A stretch of 64,000 bases of DNA from Oceanibium sediminis (GTDB lineage: Bacteria > Pseudomonadota > Alphaproteobacteria > Rhodobacterales > Rhodobacteraceae): contig NZ_QGNX01000007.1 of the NCBI RefSeq assembly GCF_003265325.1, positions 1 through 64,000 on the forward strand, in the 5' to 3' direction. The position numbers and the translations under genes were made by a program. Shown one piece after another: positions 51,532 to 61,199 of this stretch. The notes under the pieces were generated by a model that was not told the DNA's origin, searched no databases, and saw only the letters and a list, made by a program, of their open reading frames with translations. Within the stretch, counting starts at the first letter, position 1, and each line of letters starts with the position of its first letter.

Positions 51532-52737
51532 TCAGGCGCGTTCGAGCAGGATGGCGACACCCTGCCCCACGCCGACACACATCGTGGCCAGCGCGTAGCG
51601 CCCGCCGGTTTTCTGCAATTCAAGGGCCGCGCTGCCGGTGATCCGCGCACCGGTCATCCCCAGCGGGTGGCCGAGGGCGATCGCGCCGCCGTTGCGGTTC
51701 ACGCGGGGGTCGTCGTCCGCCAGGCCAAGACCGCGCAGAACCGCAAGGCCCTGGGCGGCGAAAGCCTCGTTCAGCTCGATCACGTCGATGGCGTCGAGGG
51801 GAATCCCCGTCTGCGCGCACAGCCGCTTTACCGCGGGCACCGGGCCATAGCCCATGACCCGGGGCGCGACCCCGGCCGAGGAGGCGCCGACGATCCGCGC
51901 AATGGGTGTCAGACCCTGCGCACGGGCCGCGTCGGCAGAGGCGACGACAAGGGCCGCCGCACCGTCGTTGACGCCGCTTGCGTTGCCCGCCGTCACGGTG
52001 CCATCCGCGCGCACGATGGGTTTCAGCCGGGCAAGATCCTCGGCCGTGGTGCCCGCGCGGGGGTGTTCGTCCTGCGCCACCTCGGCCGTCTTGCCCCGGC
52101 CGAGATCCACGGTCACCGGGGCGGTTTCCGCGGCCAGCCGCCCGGAGGCCAGCGCGTCCGCCGCCAGGGTTTGCGAGCGCAGCGCGAAAGCATCCTGGTC
52201 GGCGCGCGAGATTCCGTAGGCGTCGGCCACGTTCTCACCGGTTTCGGGCATGGAATCGGTGCCGAATCCCGCCGCGAACTTCGGATTGACGAAGCGCCAG
52301 CCGATGGTGGTGTCATGCACCTCGTTCGCGCGGCCCCAGGGGGTGGCGGATTTCGGCATCACGAAAGGCGCGCGGGTCATGCTTTCCACGCCGCCCGCCA
52401 GCGCCAGCGCCATGTCCCCCGCGCGGATCGCGCGGGACGCGGCGGCCACCGCCTCTAGCCCCGAGCCGCAGAGCCGGTTCACGGTGACGCCCGGCACGGT
52501 GTCCGGCAGACCCGCCAGCAGCGTGGCCATGCGCGCGACGTTGCGGTTATCCTCGCCCGCCTGGTTGGCGCAGCCGAGCCAGACCTCCTCGATCGCGGCG
52601 GGGTCGAGGCCCGGGTTACGCGCCAGAAGGGCCGCCAGCGGATGCGCCGCCAGGTCGTCGGCACGCACCCGCGCCAGCGCGCCGCCGTAGCGCCCGATGG
52701 GGGTTCGGATGTAGTCGCAGATATAGGCATCGGTCAT
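51532..52737 (-). CDS. Acetyl-CoA acyltransferase (PcaF/3-oxoadipyl-CoA-thiolase-like)
   Basis: A 401-residue thiolase. Active-site C90 lies in [11 protein letters not shown], the later histidine in [10 protein letters not shown] and second cysteine in [24 protein letters not shown] near residue 55 is typical of PcaF/PaaJ-type 3-oxoadipyl-CoA thiolases. It could instead cleave acetoacetyl-CoA or other 3-oxoacyl-CoA made by the FadB-like partner, 3 bp upstream. Confidence 0.9.
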   Translation of the reverse strand: MTDAYICDYIRTPIGRYGGALARVRADDLAAHPLAALLARNPGLDPAAIEEVWLGCANQAGEDNRNVARMATLLAGLPDTVPGVTVNRLCGSGLEAVAAASRAIRAGDMALALAGGVESMTRAPFVMPKSATPWGRANEVHDTTIGWRFVNPKFAAGFGTDSMPETGENVADAYGISRADQDAFALRSQTLAADALASGRLAAETAPVTVDLGRGKTAEVAQDEHPRAGTTAEDLARLKPIVRADGTVTAGNASGVNDGAAALVVASADAARAQGLTPIARIVGASSAGVAPRVMGYGPVPAVKRLCAQTGIPLDAIDVIELNEAFAAQGLAVLRGLGLADDDPRVNRNGGAIALGHPLGMTGARITGSAALELQKTGGRYALATMCVGVGQGVAILLERA

Positions 52738-52740
52738 CGG

Positions 52741-54810
52741 TCACGTTTCCTCTTGGTCAAGATCGGCAAGGCTGCGGCCATCGGCGATCAGTCGTGTCAG
52801 CAGGGGCGGCACCGACCAGGACAGCGGATCGGCGGCGGCGTAGCTTTCGATCCGATCCTGGAGCGCGGGCAGCCCGATCGCATCGGCGACATGCATCGGC
52901 CCGCCGCGCCAGCGCGGGAAGCCGTAGCCGTGGACCAGCACAAGATCGATGTCCGCCGGGCGGCGCGCGATGCCCTCATCGAGGACGCGCAGCCCCTCGT
53001 CGATCATCGCGGTGATGGCGCGCTCGCGGATATCCTCGTCGGTGAAGGCGCGGCGGGGGATGCCCGCCTCATGGGAGCAGGCCGCCACGAGGTCGGCCAC
53101 GCCCGCACCCGGTTCCGGGGCGCCGTCGCCGTAGTCGTACCAGCCCGCGCCGGTCTTGCGGCCGAGGCGCTTCAGCTCCTCCACCATGCGGTCGGCGATG
53201 GGGATATAGCGGATATCCGGGGTTTCGCGCAGGTTCTTGCGCTGGCGGTTGGCGTAGGCGATGTCGAGGCCCGACAGGTCCTGCACAGCGTAGGGCCCCA
53301 TCGCCATGCCGAAGCCGGTCAGCGCCGCGTCCACCTGCCAGGGCAGCGCCCCCTCGATCAGCATGACATCGCAGACCTGGCGATAGCGGGTCAGGATGCG
53401 GTTGCCGATGAACCCGTCGCAGACGCCGGCCTCGACCGCCACCTTGCGCAGCCGCGCGGCCAGGCCAAAGGCGCTGGCCAGCGTCGCTTCCGAGGAGGTG
53501 TCGGCGCGGATCACCTCGAGCAGTTTCATCAGGTGCGCGGGGCTGAAGAAATGCAGGCCCAGGCAGCGCTCCGGCGCGGCGATCCCCTCGAAGATGCGGT
53601 TCACGTCCAGGTAGGAGGTATTCGTGGCGAGGATCGCGGTGTCCGGCAGCGCATCGGCCAGCGCGCAGAAGACCTCGCGCTTGACGGACAGATCCTCGAA
53701 CACCGCCTCGATGGCGATATCGGCGGGCGGCAGGTCGCCGTAGCCGGTAACGACGGTGATACGCGCCTTGCCCGCCGCCGCCTGTTTGGCGCTGGCCTTG
53801 CCACGCGCCACGGCGGCGTCGAACAGCCCGGCGATGTTCTGGCGCGCCCGCGCGGCGGCCTCCTCTCCGGTTTCCACCAGCGTCACGGCGATCCCGATCC
53901 CGTCCAGCGCATAGGCGATGCCCGCCCCCATCGTGCCCCCGCCCACGACCACGGCGGAGCGCAGCTCGCGCGGCGGCGCGGCGAAGCGTTTCGCACGGGC
54001 CTGTGCGGCGCGTTCGGCAAAGAACAGGTGGCGCAGGGCGCGCGCCTGCGGTTGCTTGCGCAACTCAAGAAACATCGCCCGTTCCCGTGCCAGCCCGTTA
54101 TTCAGCGGCAGCGTGGCGCTCTCGGCCACCAGATCCAGCGCGGCCAGCGGCGCGGTCTGGCCGCGCGCGCGTTTCGCCGCCTTCGCGCGGGCAGCGGCGA
54201 TGGCATCCGGATCGGGCGCGGGATCGGGGCGCGCGCAGGCCGGGCGCATCGCGGCGAAGACGCTGTCTGGCAGGGCGATGGCGGCGGCAAGCGGATCCTC
54301 GGCAACCTCGTCGATCACGCCAAGGGCCGCGCCCTCCGCCGCCTTGAACCGCCGTCCTTCGGAAATCAGCGCTGCCGCCTCGGCAACCCCGGTCAACCGG
54401 GGCAAACGCTGGGTGCCGCCCGCGCCAGGCACCACGCCCAGCGTGACCTCTGGCAGGCCGAGGGCCGCGCCGGGAGCTGCAATCCGCCCCCGGCAGGCCA
54501 GCGCCAGTTCAAGCCCGCCGCCCAGCGCCACGCCGTTGATTGCGGCGATGGTGGGCAGGCGTTCCAGCCGGGCCAGCACGTCGGGCAGATGCGGCGGCAC
54601 GGGGGGCAGGTCGAATTCCTTCGCATCGGCCCCCGCGCAAAAGGTCTTGCCCGCGCCGATCAGCACGATGCGGGTCGCGCCCACCGCCTCGGCCGCGTCG
54701 AGCGCGTCGCTCAGCCCCTGCCGCACGGCGGCGGAGATCACGTTGACCGGCGGGTTGTCGATGGTGACGATGCAGGTGCTTTGCTGCATCCGGCTGCTGA
54801 CTGGGCTCAT
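52741..54810 (-). CDS. Bifunctional enoyl-CoA hydratase / 3-hydroxyacyl-CoA dehydrogenase (FadB-like)
   Basis: A 689-residue fusion. The N-terminal crotonase part (about 1-190) has GAGKTFCAGADAKEF and NGVALGGGLELALACRGRIA; the dehydrogenase part starts at about 290 with VVGGGTMGAGIAYALDG and has FFSPAHLMKLLEVI. It hydrates enoyl-CoA and oxidises the 3-hydroxyacyl-CoA. The start overlaps the SulP stop as ATGA; an internal ATG at codon 8 is also possible. Members in aromatic operons serve CoA-linked side-chain or ring-fission products. Confidence 0.9.
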   Translation of the reverse strand: MSPVSSRMQQSTCIVTIDNPPVNVISAAVRQGLSDALDAAEAVGATRIVLIGAGKTFCAGADAKEFDLPPVPPHLPDVLARLERLPTIAAINGVALGGGLELALACRGRIAAPGAALGLPEVTLGVVPGAGGTQRLPRLTGVAEAAALISEGRRFKAAEGAALGVIDEVAEDPLAAAIALPDSVFAAMRPACARPDPAPDPDAIAAARAKAAKRARGQTAPLAALDLVAESATLPLNNGLARERAMFLELRKQPQARALRHLFFAERAAQARAKRFAAPPRELRSAVVVGGGTMGAGIAYALDGIGIAVTLVETGEEAAARARQNIAGLFDAAVARGKASAKQAAAGKARITVVTGYGDLPPADIAIEAVFEDLSVKREVFCALADALPDTAILATNTSYLDVNRIFEGIAAPERCLGLHFFSPAHLMKLLEVIRADTSSEATLASAFGLAARLRKVAVEAGVCDGFIGNRILTRYRQVCDVMLIEGALPWQVDAALTGFGMAMGPYAVQDLSGLDIAYANRQRKNLRETPDIRYIPIADRMVEELKRLGRKTGAGWYDYGDGAPEPGAGVADLVAACSHEAGIPRRAFTDEDIRERAITAMIDEGLRVLDEGIARRPADIDLVLVHGYGFPRWRGGPMHVADAIGLPALQDRIESYAAADPLSWSVPPLLTRLIADGRSLADLDQEET

Positions 54811-56633
54811 GTGTCTTGCTCCGTTTCAGTGCCGCGCGGGGCGTCTTGCGCTTCCGGCATGCGGCTGGTGTCGTTCTGTCCACCACCGCCCAGCCGCCCG
54901 GCGCATTCGGTGAACACCCGCGCCGTGCAGGTGGCGCAGATACTGTCGGACAGGGCGGGCACGATCTCTCGGATGGCATCGCCCTTGCTGAGGTGCATCT
55001 GGCTGCGTCCGAGGTTGCGCATGACGTGCAGGCGGGCGACCTTTTCCAGCTGGCGCGGCGTGCGGGTCTGCAAGTGCAGCGAGCCGCCGGTTGCCATGCG
55101 GCGCTCGGCCTCCTCCACGATCATCTCGGCGGCGGGCAGGTCGATCTCTCCCACGCCCTTGACGATGAACAGCATGTGTTTCTGGCCCGGGCGCTCGGCG
55201 GCGATGCGGCGGAACGCGCGCCGCACGAACTCGACCGCCCCGAAGTAGAGCGGCCCGTTGACCCGCAGCACCACCAGTTGCGGGCATTCGCTCAGGCCGA
55301 AATCCCTGGCGTTGCGGAAGATCCGCGTGGGCGAGGACGGGTCCGGCGCACCGATGCTGACCCAGGGGTGCGCCGTCTTGTTGATGAACAGCGCCAGGGA
55401 CAGAAGCACCCCCATCAGGATGGAGAATTCGAGATTGATCAGAAGCGCCGACACCAGCGTCACCGCGACGATCACCGTTTCCGAGCGTGAGCCGCGAACG
55501 ATCTGGCCGATCTCGCGGACCGAGATCAGCCGGATCGCGACAAGGATGATCAGCCCGGCGATCGCGGGCACCGGCACATAGGCGAACAGCGGTGCGACGG
55601 CGAACAGGATCGCGATCAGGAAGCCGGTCGCGGCAATGGCGGACAGCGGCGTGCAGGCGCCCGCGTCGTAGTTCAGCCCCGAGCGCGTGAACGAGGCGGA
55701 GGACGGGTAGCACTGGAACAGGCTGCCCGCGACATTCGCCAGCCCCTGGCCGACGAACTCGCGGTTGCTGTCGAAGGCTTGGCCGGAGCGCAGCGCCAGC
55801 GCCCGCCCGACCGAGGCCGCCTCAAGCAGGCCGACGATGGCGATGGCAAGGGCTGCGGGGCCAAGGGTTTGAAGCGTCTCCAACTCCAGCGGCGGGGCTG
55901 CGGCGGCGGGGATCACGCTGGGCACCTGGCCCACGGTGCGGATGCCCTGACCGTGCCAGCCGAGCGCGACGAAGGCGGTGGTGACCAGCCCCAGCGCAAT
56001 CAGGTAGTTCGGCCATTCCGGCCGCAGCCGCCGGACCAGGGTGGCGATCCCGAAGGTCGCCGCCGCCAGCGCCAGCGCGCGCGGGTCGATGCTGCCCAGG
56101 TTGTCGGCCAGCCGGATCAGCGAGCCGGAAAATTCGGCAGAGCGGTCAAGCTGAAGCCCCAGCGCGGCGGGCAGCTGGCTGACCGTGATGATGATCGCCG
56201 CGGCGGCGATGAAGCCCACCATCACCGAATGGGACACGAAGTCGATCAGCCCGCCCATCCGGGCCAGCGCGAAGGACAGTTGCAGTACCCCCACCATCAG
56301 CGCCAGCGCGATGGCGGCGGCGATATAGACGCCGCTTTCGGGCACGTAATGCGCCGACAACGCCCCGAAGACCATCAGCGAGATCGCGGTGGTCGGCCCG
56401 GTGACCGCGTGAAAGGACGACCCCGCGAACGCCGCCACCACGGCGGGCACCATGGCGGTATAGAAGCCGTAGGCGGGCGGCAGACCGGCAATCGCGGCGA
56501 AGGCGATGCCCTGGGGCAGAACTACGGTCGCCCCGGTCAGCCCGGCCAGGATGTCGCGGCGGAGTCCCCGCCGGCTGACCTGTCTCAGCCAGACCGGGCG
56601 CAGACGCGCCAGGTGTGGTGCCGCCCCGGACAT
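54807..56633 (-). CDS. SulP-family anion transporter with STAS domain
   Basis: A 608-residue membrane protein. SulP landmarks are GATVVLPQGIAFAAIAGLPPAYGFYTAM (in pieces), AVTGPTTAISLMVFGAL, GQGLANVAGSLFQCYPSSASFTRS (in pieces) and a C-terminal STAS domain near 430-540. SulP proteins carry sulfate, bicarbonate or dicarboxylates; within this operon an organic acid is plausible. ATG 56633 shares a base with the preceding stop (TGATG). Its extreme C-terminus has a cysteine pair (SICATC). Confidence 0.88.
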   Translation of the reverse strand: MSGAAPHLARLRPVWLRQVSRRGLRRDILAGLTGATVVLPQGIAFAAIAGLPPAYGFYTAMVPAVVAAFAGSSFHAVTGPTTAISLMVFGALSAHYVPESGVYIAAAIALALMVGVLQLSFALARMGGLIDFVSHSVMVGFIAAAAIIITVSQLPAALGLQLDRSAEFSGSLIRLADNLGSIDPRALALAAATFGIATLVRRLRPEWPNYLIALGLVTTAFVALGWHGQGIRTVGQVPSVIPAAAAPPLELETLQTLGPAALAIAIVGLLEAASVGRALALRSGQAFDSNREFVGQGLANVAGSLFQCYPSSASFTRSGLNYDAGACTPLSAIAATGFLIAILFAVAPLFAYVPVPAIAGLIILVAIRLISVREIGQIVRGSRSETVIVAVTLVSALLINLEFSILMGVLLSLALFINKTAHPWVSIGAPDPSSPTRIFRNARDFGLSECPQLVVLRVNGPLYFGAVEFVRRAFRRIAAERPGQKHMLFIVKGVGEIDLPAAEMIVEEAERRMATGGSLHLQTRTPRQLEKVARLHVMRNLGRSQMHLSKGDAIREIVPALSDSICATCTARVFTECAGRLGGGGQNDTSRMPEAQDAPRGTETEQDT

Positions 56634-57463
56634 CAATGGGACATCAGGATCGGGCGAGAGGCCGACTGAAGCATCCCCGAGGTCACGCCGCCCCAGATTT
56701 CCTGGGACAGTCGCGAATGCTCGAACGCGCCCATGGCGACCAGCCCCGCGCCACGCGCGACGGCGGTTTCCAGGATGATCTCCGGCACGGAGCGGCGGTC
56801 CCCCTCTTCGTGGATCGTTTCCACCGCGATGCCGTGCCGGGTGAGCCATTGGAGGACGCCGGCCAGCGGGTCGTTCCGGCCCTGTTCCTTGCGCCCCACG
56901 GTCAGCAGGCTAACGCGGGATCCGGCGTCCAGCATGGGCAGCACATCCCCCACCGCGCGGGCCGCGGCACGCTTGCCGTCCCAGGCGATCAGCACGTGAT
57001 CGGGGCGCGCCGCGCCGTCGCTTTCGTTCGGCACCACCAGCACCGGGCGACCGCTGTTCAGCGCGATGGTGTCGGGGCGCGCCGCCAGGTGCGCCTCGTT
57101 CGGGCGTTCCGCGCCCAAGGTGCAGACGATCAGATCGAAGGTGCGCACGAAATCCGACAGGGACTCGCCCTGTTCCGCGTCCAGCTCCACAAAGGTGGCG
57201 CGATCGCTCAGGCCACTTTCCGCGACGACCTTCTGGAACCGCTCCCGCGCCTGGGCGATCAGCTGGTCGTCCGCCTCGTGCAACGCCGAGATGACCGAGG
57301 CGGGCAGCCGCGTCGCGTAGCAGGTTTCGAGCCGCGGCGTCCCATGGCGCAGCACGGCGGTGAGCCAGCCATCATTCTCGGCGGCGATCCGCGCCGCATG
57401 GGTCAGGCCGACCGGCCGGGGGGAATCCCCGGCATAGGTACAAAGAATGTTTCTGTAGCGCAT
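56633..57463 (-). CDS. Universal stress protein, tandem UspA domains
   Basis: A 276-residue protein with two Usp domains. The first begins MRYRNILCTYAGDSPRPVG, the second near residue 150 with HVLIAWDGKRAAARAVGDVL and ends GAFEHSRLSQEIWGGVTSGML (split). The G-2x-G-9x-G-like end suggests nucleotide binding. GGGAGGG precedes the ATG. Its place in a catabolic operon may reflect stress from toxic aromatic intermediates. Confidence 0.87.
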   Translation of the reverse strand: MRYRNILCTYAGDSPRPVGLTHAARIAAENDGWLTAVLRHGTPRLETCYATRLPASVISALHEADDQLIAQARERFQKVVAESGLSDRATFVELDAEQGESLSDFVRTFDLIVCTLGAERPNEAHLAARPDTIALNSGRPVLVVPNESDGAARPDHVLIAWDGKRAAARAVGDVLPMLDAGSRVSLLTVGRKEQGRNDPLAGVLQWLTRHGIAVETIHEEGDRRSVPEIILETAVARGAGLVAMGAFEHSRLSQEIWGGVTSGMLQSASRPILMSH

Positions 57464-57500
57464 CGCGCCCTCCCCTAGTTCGTTGCGATTTCCGGCACGA

Positions 57501-59288
57501 TCAGGCGCGAGCGCCGGGCTTTCCCGTGATCCGTGCGAACACTTCGTCCAGGCGGGCGCGGGGATCGGTTGGCCGCGTGTCGCAGTGGAAGGCGACGTAG
57601 CGGTCCGGGCGCACCACAACGACGCCGTGCCGCCCGGTGCGCCGCAGCCGGGTCCATACCCCGCGCAGGTCCAGGTAGTCGCCCTCCAGCAAGCCCAGGG
57701 TGAAGGCGCGGATCGGCAGGCCGGTGCTTTCCGCCAGCGCCTTCGCCGCGGTGGCCCAGTCGCGCCCCTCCTCGCCCGCGATCACCAGAAAGTGCCCGCC
57801 CGACACCAGTGCCGGCAACGAGAGCCGCGCGCCATTGCGCGAGATCCAGGCATGGGGTAGCGGGTGCCCCGGCCGGGTGGAGGGTTCGTAGACCAGGATA
57901 TCGTGCAGCGGCTCATGTGGCGGCATCCCGTCGGGGATCAGCGCCCCGTCACGATAGGTATAGCCGTATTCGATGTTGTGGTGGCGAAAGCCCAGCCGCT
58001 GCACCTGCACCGCCTTGTAGACCTGTTCGCGCAGCCCGTCATGGGCGGGGTCCGCATCCCAGAGCCTGGCCATGTTCGCCCAGTTCTGCTCGCGCGAGTT
58101 CTCGTCGGACAGGCCCAGCGCCGCGTCGATCTTGAAATGGTTCGCCGCGTTGGCCAGCGCCGCCTTGACGTTCGCCTCCGCCACCGGGCGGCGTTCCTGT
58201 TCATAGGTCGCGAGCAACTCGCCGCCCGCCTGGCCCGAAAGCGACAGCTTCAGCTTCCAGCACAGGTTGTAGACGTCCTGCACGCCCGAGTTCATGCCGA
58301 GCCCGCCGGTGGGCGGATGCACCTTGCACGAGTCCCCTGCAAGGAAGACGCGCCCCCTGGAATAGGAATCCGCCAGCAGGCCCAGGATCGCCCACTCGCT
58401 GACATGGATCACGTCGACCTCATCCGGGCCAAGCCCCAGAAGCTGCTGCATCCGCGCCAGCACCGCGTCGGTGTCCAGGGGCGCATCGCTCTGGTCGGGG
58501 TTGCGCATGTGCAGGACCCATTCCTCGGAATCCCTGCCCCAGCGTGTGGGTCCTTCGGGGATCATCACGCCGCTGGTCCAGCTGCCGCCGACATCGGGGT
58601 TGATGAAGAAGCGCGTCAGAACATCCTCGCCATGGGCGATCTGCGACAGGTCGGCGGCGAAATGGATGGAGACCATCCGCGCCACCGGGTCCTGGCCCTT
58701 GCGCTCGATGCCGAGCTGCGCGCCGACCGTCTTGCCACCGTCCGCGGCGATCATGTATTTCGCGCGCACCTCGAACACGCGGTCGGTTTCGCGGTCCCGG
58801 ATGCGGGCGGTCACGCCGTCCTCGTCCTGGGTGTGGTCGAGGTATTCGTGGTAGAAATGCAGCCCCTCGGGCGACATTTCGCGGGCGTGGTCGCTAATGA
58901 TCGGTTCAAGGTACATCTGCGGGTAGTTGCCGGGGCGGCAGGGGCTGGCCAGGTCGTAGTCCGGGTCCTCGCAGCCCGCGCCCCAAGCCTCGACACGGCC
59001 GATTTCGCGCCCGGCGCAGGGGTGCTCACCCTTCAGGCCCGCGTACCAGCCCGCCGCGCGCATGCTGGGCGCGGGGGTGGACACGGCATAGATCTTCTCG
59101 GCGAGGCCAAACTCGTCGAAGATCTCCATCGAGCGCTGGTTGAGGATATGCGACTTCGGATGCGGCGAGGTGCCGGGGTAGTAAGTGTAGAGCAGCGAGT
59201 CCACGCCCATGTGCCGCAGGATCATCGAGGCCGACATGCCAACGACGCCGCCGCCGATGATCAGGACCTCCGTGTGTTTTTCCACCAT
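57501..59288 (-). CDS. FAD-dependent aromatic monooxygenase (phenol hydroxylase / TfdB-like)
   Basis: A 595-residue group A flavoprotein hydroxylase. FAD binding uses VLIIGGGVVGMSASMILRHMG near residue 9 and GRVFLAGDSCKVHPPTGGLGMNSG near 318 (in parts); a DG motif occurs in YMIAADGGKTVGAQLG. The C-terminal thioredoxin-like domain is present. Best resemblance is to 2,4-dichlorophenol 6-monooxygenase and related phenol hydroxylases using NAD(P)H and O2. The ring substrate is not known. Confidence 0.87.
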   Translation of the reverse strand: MVEKHTEVLIIGGGVVGMSASMILRHMGVDSLLYTYYPGTSPHPKSHILNQRSMEIFDEFGLAEKIYAVSTPAPSMRAAGWYAGLKGEHPCAGREIGRVEAWGAGCEDPDYDLASPCRPGNYPQMYLEPIISDHAREMSPEGLHFYHEYLDHTQDEDGVTARIRDRETDRVFEVRAKYMIAADGGKTVGAQLGIERKGQDPVARMVSIHFAADLSQIAHGEDVLTRFFINPDVGGSWTSGVMIPEGPTRWGRDSEEWVLHMRNPDQSDAPLDTDAVLARMQQLLGLGPDEVDVIHVSEWAILGLLADSYSRGRVFLAGDSCKVHPPTGGLGMNSGVQDVYNLCWKLKLSLSGQAGGELLATYEQERRPVAEANVKAALANAANHFKIDAALGLSDENSREQNWANMARLWDADPAHDGLREQVYKAVQVQRLGFRHHNIEYGYTYRDGALIPDGMPPHEPLHDILVYEPSTRPGHPLPHAWISRNGARLSLPALVSGGHFLVIAGEEGRDWATAAKALAESTGLPIRAFTLGLLEGDYLDLRGVWTRLRRTGRHGVVVVRPDRYVAFHCDTRPTDPRARLDEVFARITGKPGARA

Positions 59289-59300
59289 GGCTCGCCCCTC

Positions 59301-60023
59301 TCAGCCTTGCGCCACAGGCGACAGGTGACGCGCCAGGAAAGCGTGGCTTTCGCTGTTCGCGCGGATCGCCGCCTCGGCGTTGTAGTTCGGCCCGCTGGGC
59401 AGGGCGAAAGCGTGGTTGACGCCGGGATGAATGGTGACGGAGGCATTGGGCAGGCCGCCGATCCGCTGCTGGATCGCCTCGCGCAGCGGCGCGGGAACCA
59501 TCGCGTCCTCGCCCGCCACATGCATCAGCAGCGGCGCGGTGATCGTCTCGGCCTCATCGAGGTAGGTGTCGAGGTTCACACCGTAGTAGCTGACGGCACA
59601 GTCCAGCGGGGTGCGGGCGGCCATCGGCACGACGAGCCGCCCGCCGAGGCAATAGCCAAGCGCGCCGAGCGTGCCGTTGCAATCGGCGTGGCCGCGCAGC
59701 GTCTCGGCGGTGGCGGTCAGGTCGGATACGGCCAGGTCGTCGTCAAGGCCGTCGTTCAGTTCAAGCGCGCGCTGCATTTCCTCCTTCGTGGGGCTGGCGG
59801 GGTTCTGGATCAGCTGGACCCCGGGATCCTGGCGCCAGTAGAGGTCGGGCACCGCCACGAGGTAGCCCAAGGCCGCGAACTGGTCTGCGATCCGGCGCAT
59901 CACCTGGTTCACGCCGCAGATATACTGGACCAGCACCAGCGCGGGCGCGGGCGTGCTGGCCGGGCGAGCCAGGTAGGCCGTGAACTTGCCGCCATCCTTC
60001 GCGGTGATCGTGATCTCGGTCAT
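59301..60023 (-). CDS. Dienelactone hydrolase family protein
   Basis: A 240-residue alpha/beta hydrolase with nucleophile cysteine in GALGYCLGGRLV, acid in HVAGEDAMV and histidine in HPGVNHAFAL, the Cys-Asp-His triad of dienelactone hydrolases. It would open a lactone or ester formed after ring cleavage or lactonisation. The ATG overlaps the oxidoreductase stop by 4 bp. No ring-cleavage dioxygenase is visible in the window. Confidence 0.88.
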   Translation of the reverse strand: MTEITITAKDGGKFTAYLARPASTPAPALVLVQYICGVNQVMRRIADQFAALGYLVAVPDLYWRQDPGVQLIQNPASPTKEEMQRALELNDGLDDDLAVSDLTATAETLRGHADCNGTLGALGYCLGGRLVVPMAARTPLDCAVSYYGVNLDTYLDEAETITAPLLMHVAGEDAMVPAPLREAIQQRIGGLPNASVTIHPGVNHAFALPSGPNYNAEAAIRANSESHAFLARHLSPVAQG

Positions 60024-61168
60024 GGCAGAACCTTTCCTTCTGGGTTTCCGGATTTCCCGGAGAGTGCGACGATGTGCTCGGCAAGGGACAGGCAGGCGGT
60101 CAGGCCCGGAGTGTCGATGCCGAAAAGGTGATACTGGCCCGGCAGGCCGTGGCGTTCGGGACCGGCGATCAGCCAGTCGCCCGGCGGCAGCCCCGGCCCG
60201 GTCACGCGGGGGCGGATGCCGACGTAATCCACGTCCAGCCGGCCCGGGTCGAGGTCGGCCCACCAGCTGCGGATCGCGTCGACCGCGCGGTCCGAGACGG
60301 CGGCGTCGGGGGCGTAGTCCCGCCCCGGCAGGAACGACAGGTCTGGGCCGAAGCGCGCCTGCCCGCCGGTGTCATGGGTCAGCGAGCCGCCGGCCGAGAG
60401 CGCCGGTTCCACCGGCACCACCAGGTGCGAGAACGGCACCGCGCCGCGATGAGACAGGAACTGGCCCCGCGCCAGGTGGATGGCGGGGCGCGCCGTATTG
60501 GGGAAGCCGGACATGGCGGCCGCGATACCCGCCGCGCCAAGCCCGGCGGAATTGATGAACAACGCGCAGGTCAGTGCGCTTTCCGCGCCCTCCTCGTCCG
60601 CGATGCTGAGGGTGGTACCCCTGTCGACGGGCGCCCCGCCCGTGATCCGGCTGCGCAGCACCAATAGGCCCCCGGCGGACTGCACCTCACCTTCCAGCGC
60701 GGCGACAAGGGCGGCGGCGTCGATGATGCCGGTGCCGGGCGACAGCAGCGCCGCCTCGGCGCGCATCTGCGGCTCCAGTGCAGCCAGGGCGCATTTGTCC
60801 AGGATCTCTAACCCGGTTACGCCAACGGCGCGGCCCTGTTCTAGGAATTGCTCCAGCATTGCACGCCCGGCGGGGTCGGCGGCAGGCATCAGCTTGGGCG
60901 CGCTGCGGTGGGGAATGCCGCGCTGGCGCGCGAAGTCCATCAGCCGCCGGTGGCCATCGCGGCACAGCCGCGCCTTCAGGCTGGCGGGCGGATAAAGGAA
61001 GCCCGCGTGCACCACCTGGTTGTTGCGCCCGCTGGTTTCGTCCCCGCAGCGTTCACCCGCCTCGATCACCATCACCTCGCGGCCCGACGCGGCAAGGGCT
61101 GCCGCGATGGCAAGGCCCACGGCACCGCCTCCGGCGACGACAACGTCGATATCGACGCCCGTGCTCAT
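60020..61168 (-). CDS. FAD-dependent oxidoreductase, L-2-hydroxyglutarate-oxidase-like
   Basis: A 382-residue DAO-type flavoprotein. It begins DVVVAGGGAVGLAIAAALAASG and has ETSGRNNQVVHAGFLYPPAS, the pattern of the LhgO group, with GTGIIDAAALVAALE and a late GIDTPGLTACLSLAEHI. It probably oxidises a 2-hydroxy acid or amine to the oxo acid, which could then supply the IorAB enzyme encoded just upstream. The open frame extends to 61255 but ATG 61168 fits the family start. Confidence 0.82.
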   Translation of the reverse strand: MSTGVDIDVVVAGGGAVGLAIAAALAASGREVMVIEAGERCGDETSGRNNQVVHAGFLYPPASLKARLCRDGHRRLMDFARQRGIPHRSAPKLMPAADPAGRAMLEQFLEQGRAVGVTGLEILDKCALAALEPQMRAEAALLSPGTGIIDAAALVAALEGEVQSAGGLLVLRSRITGGAPVDRGTTLSIADEEGAESALTCALFINSAGLGAAGIAAAMSGFPNTARPAIHLARGQFLSHRGAVPFSHLVVPVEPALSAGGSLTHDTGGQARFGPDLSFLPGRDYAPDAAVSDRAVDAIRSWWADLDPGRLDVDYVGIRPRVTGPGLPPGDWLIAGPERHGLPGQYHLFGIDTPGLTACLSLAEHIVALSGKSGNPEGKVLP

Positions 61169-61199
61169 GACAGAAAGATGTCCGCGCGCACCGCCATGG

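Noticed and set aside
52642-55248. 868-codon open frame on the plus strand
   Set aside because: It runs antisense to the FadB-like and SulP genes, is rich in R, G, A and H with no motif, and has no ribosome site.
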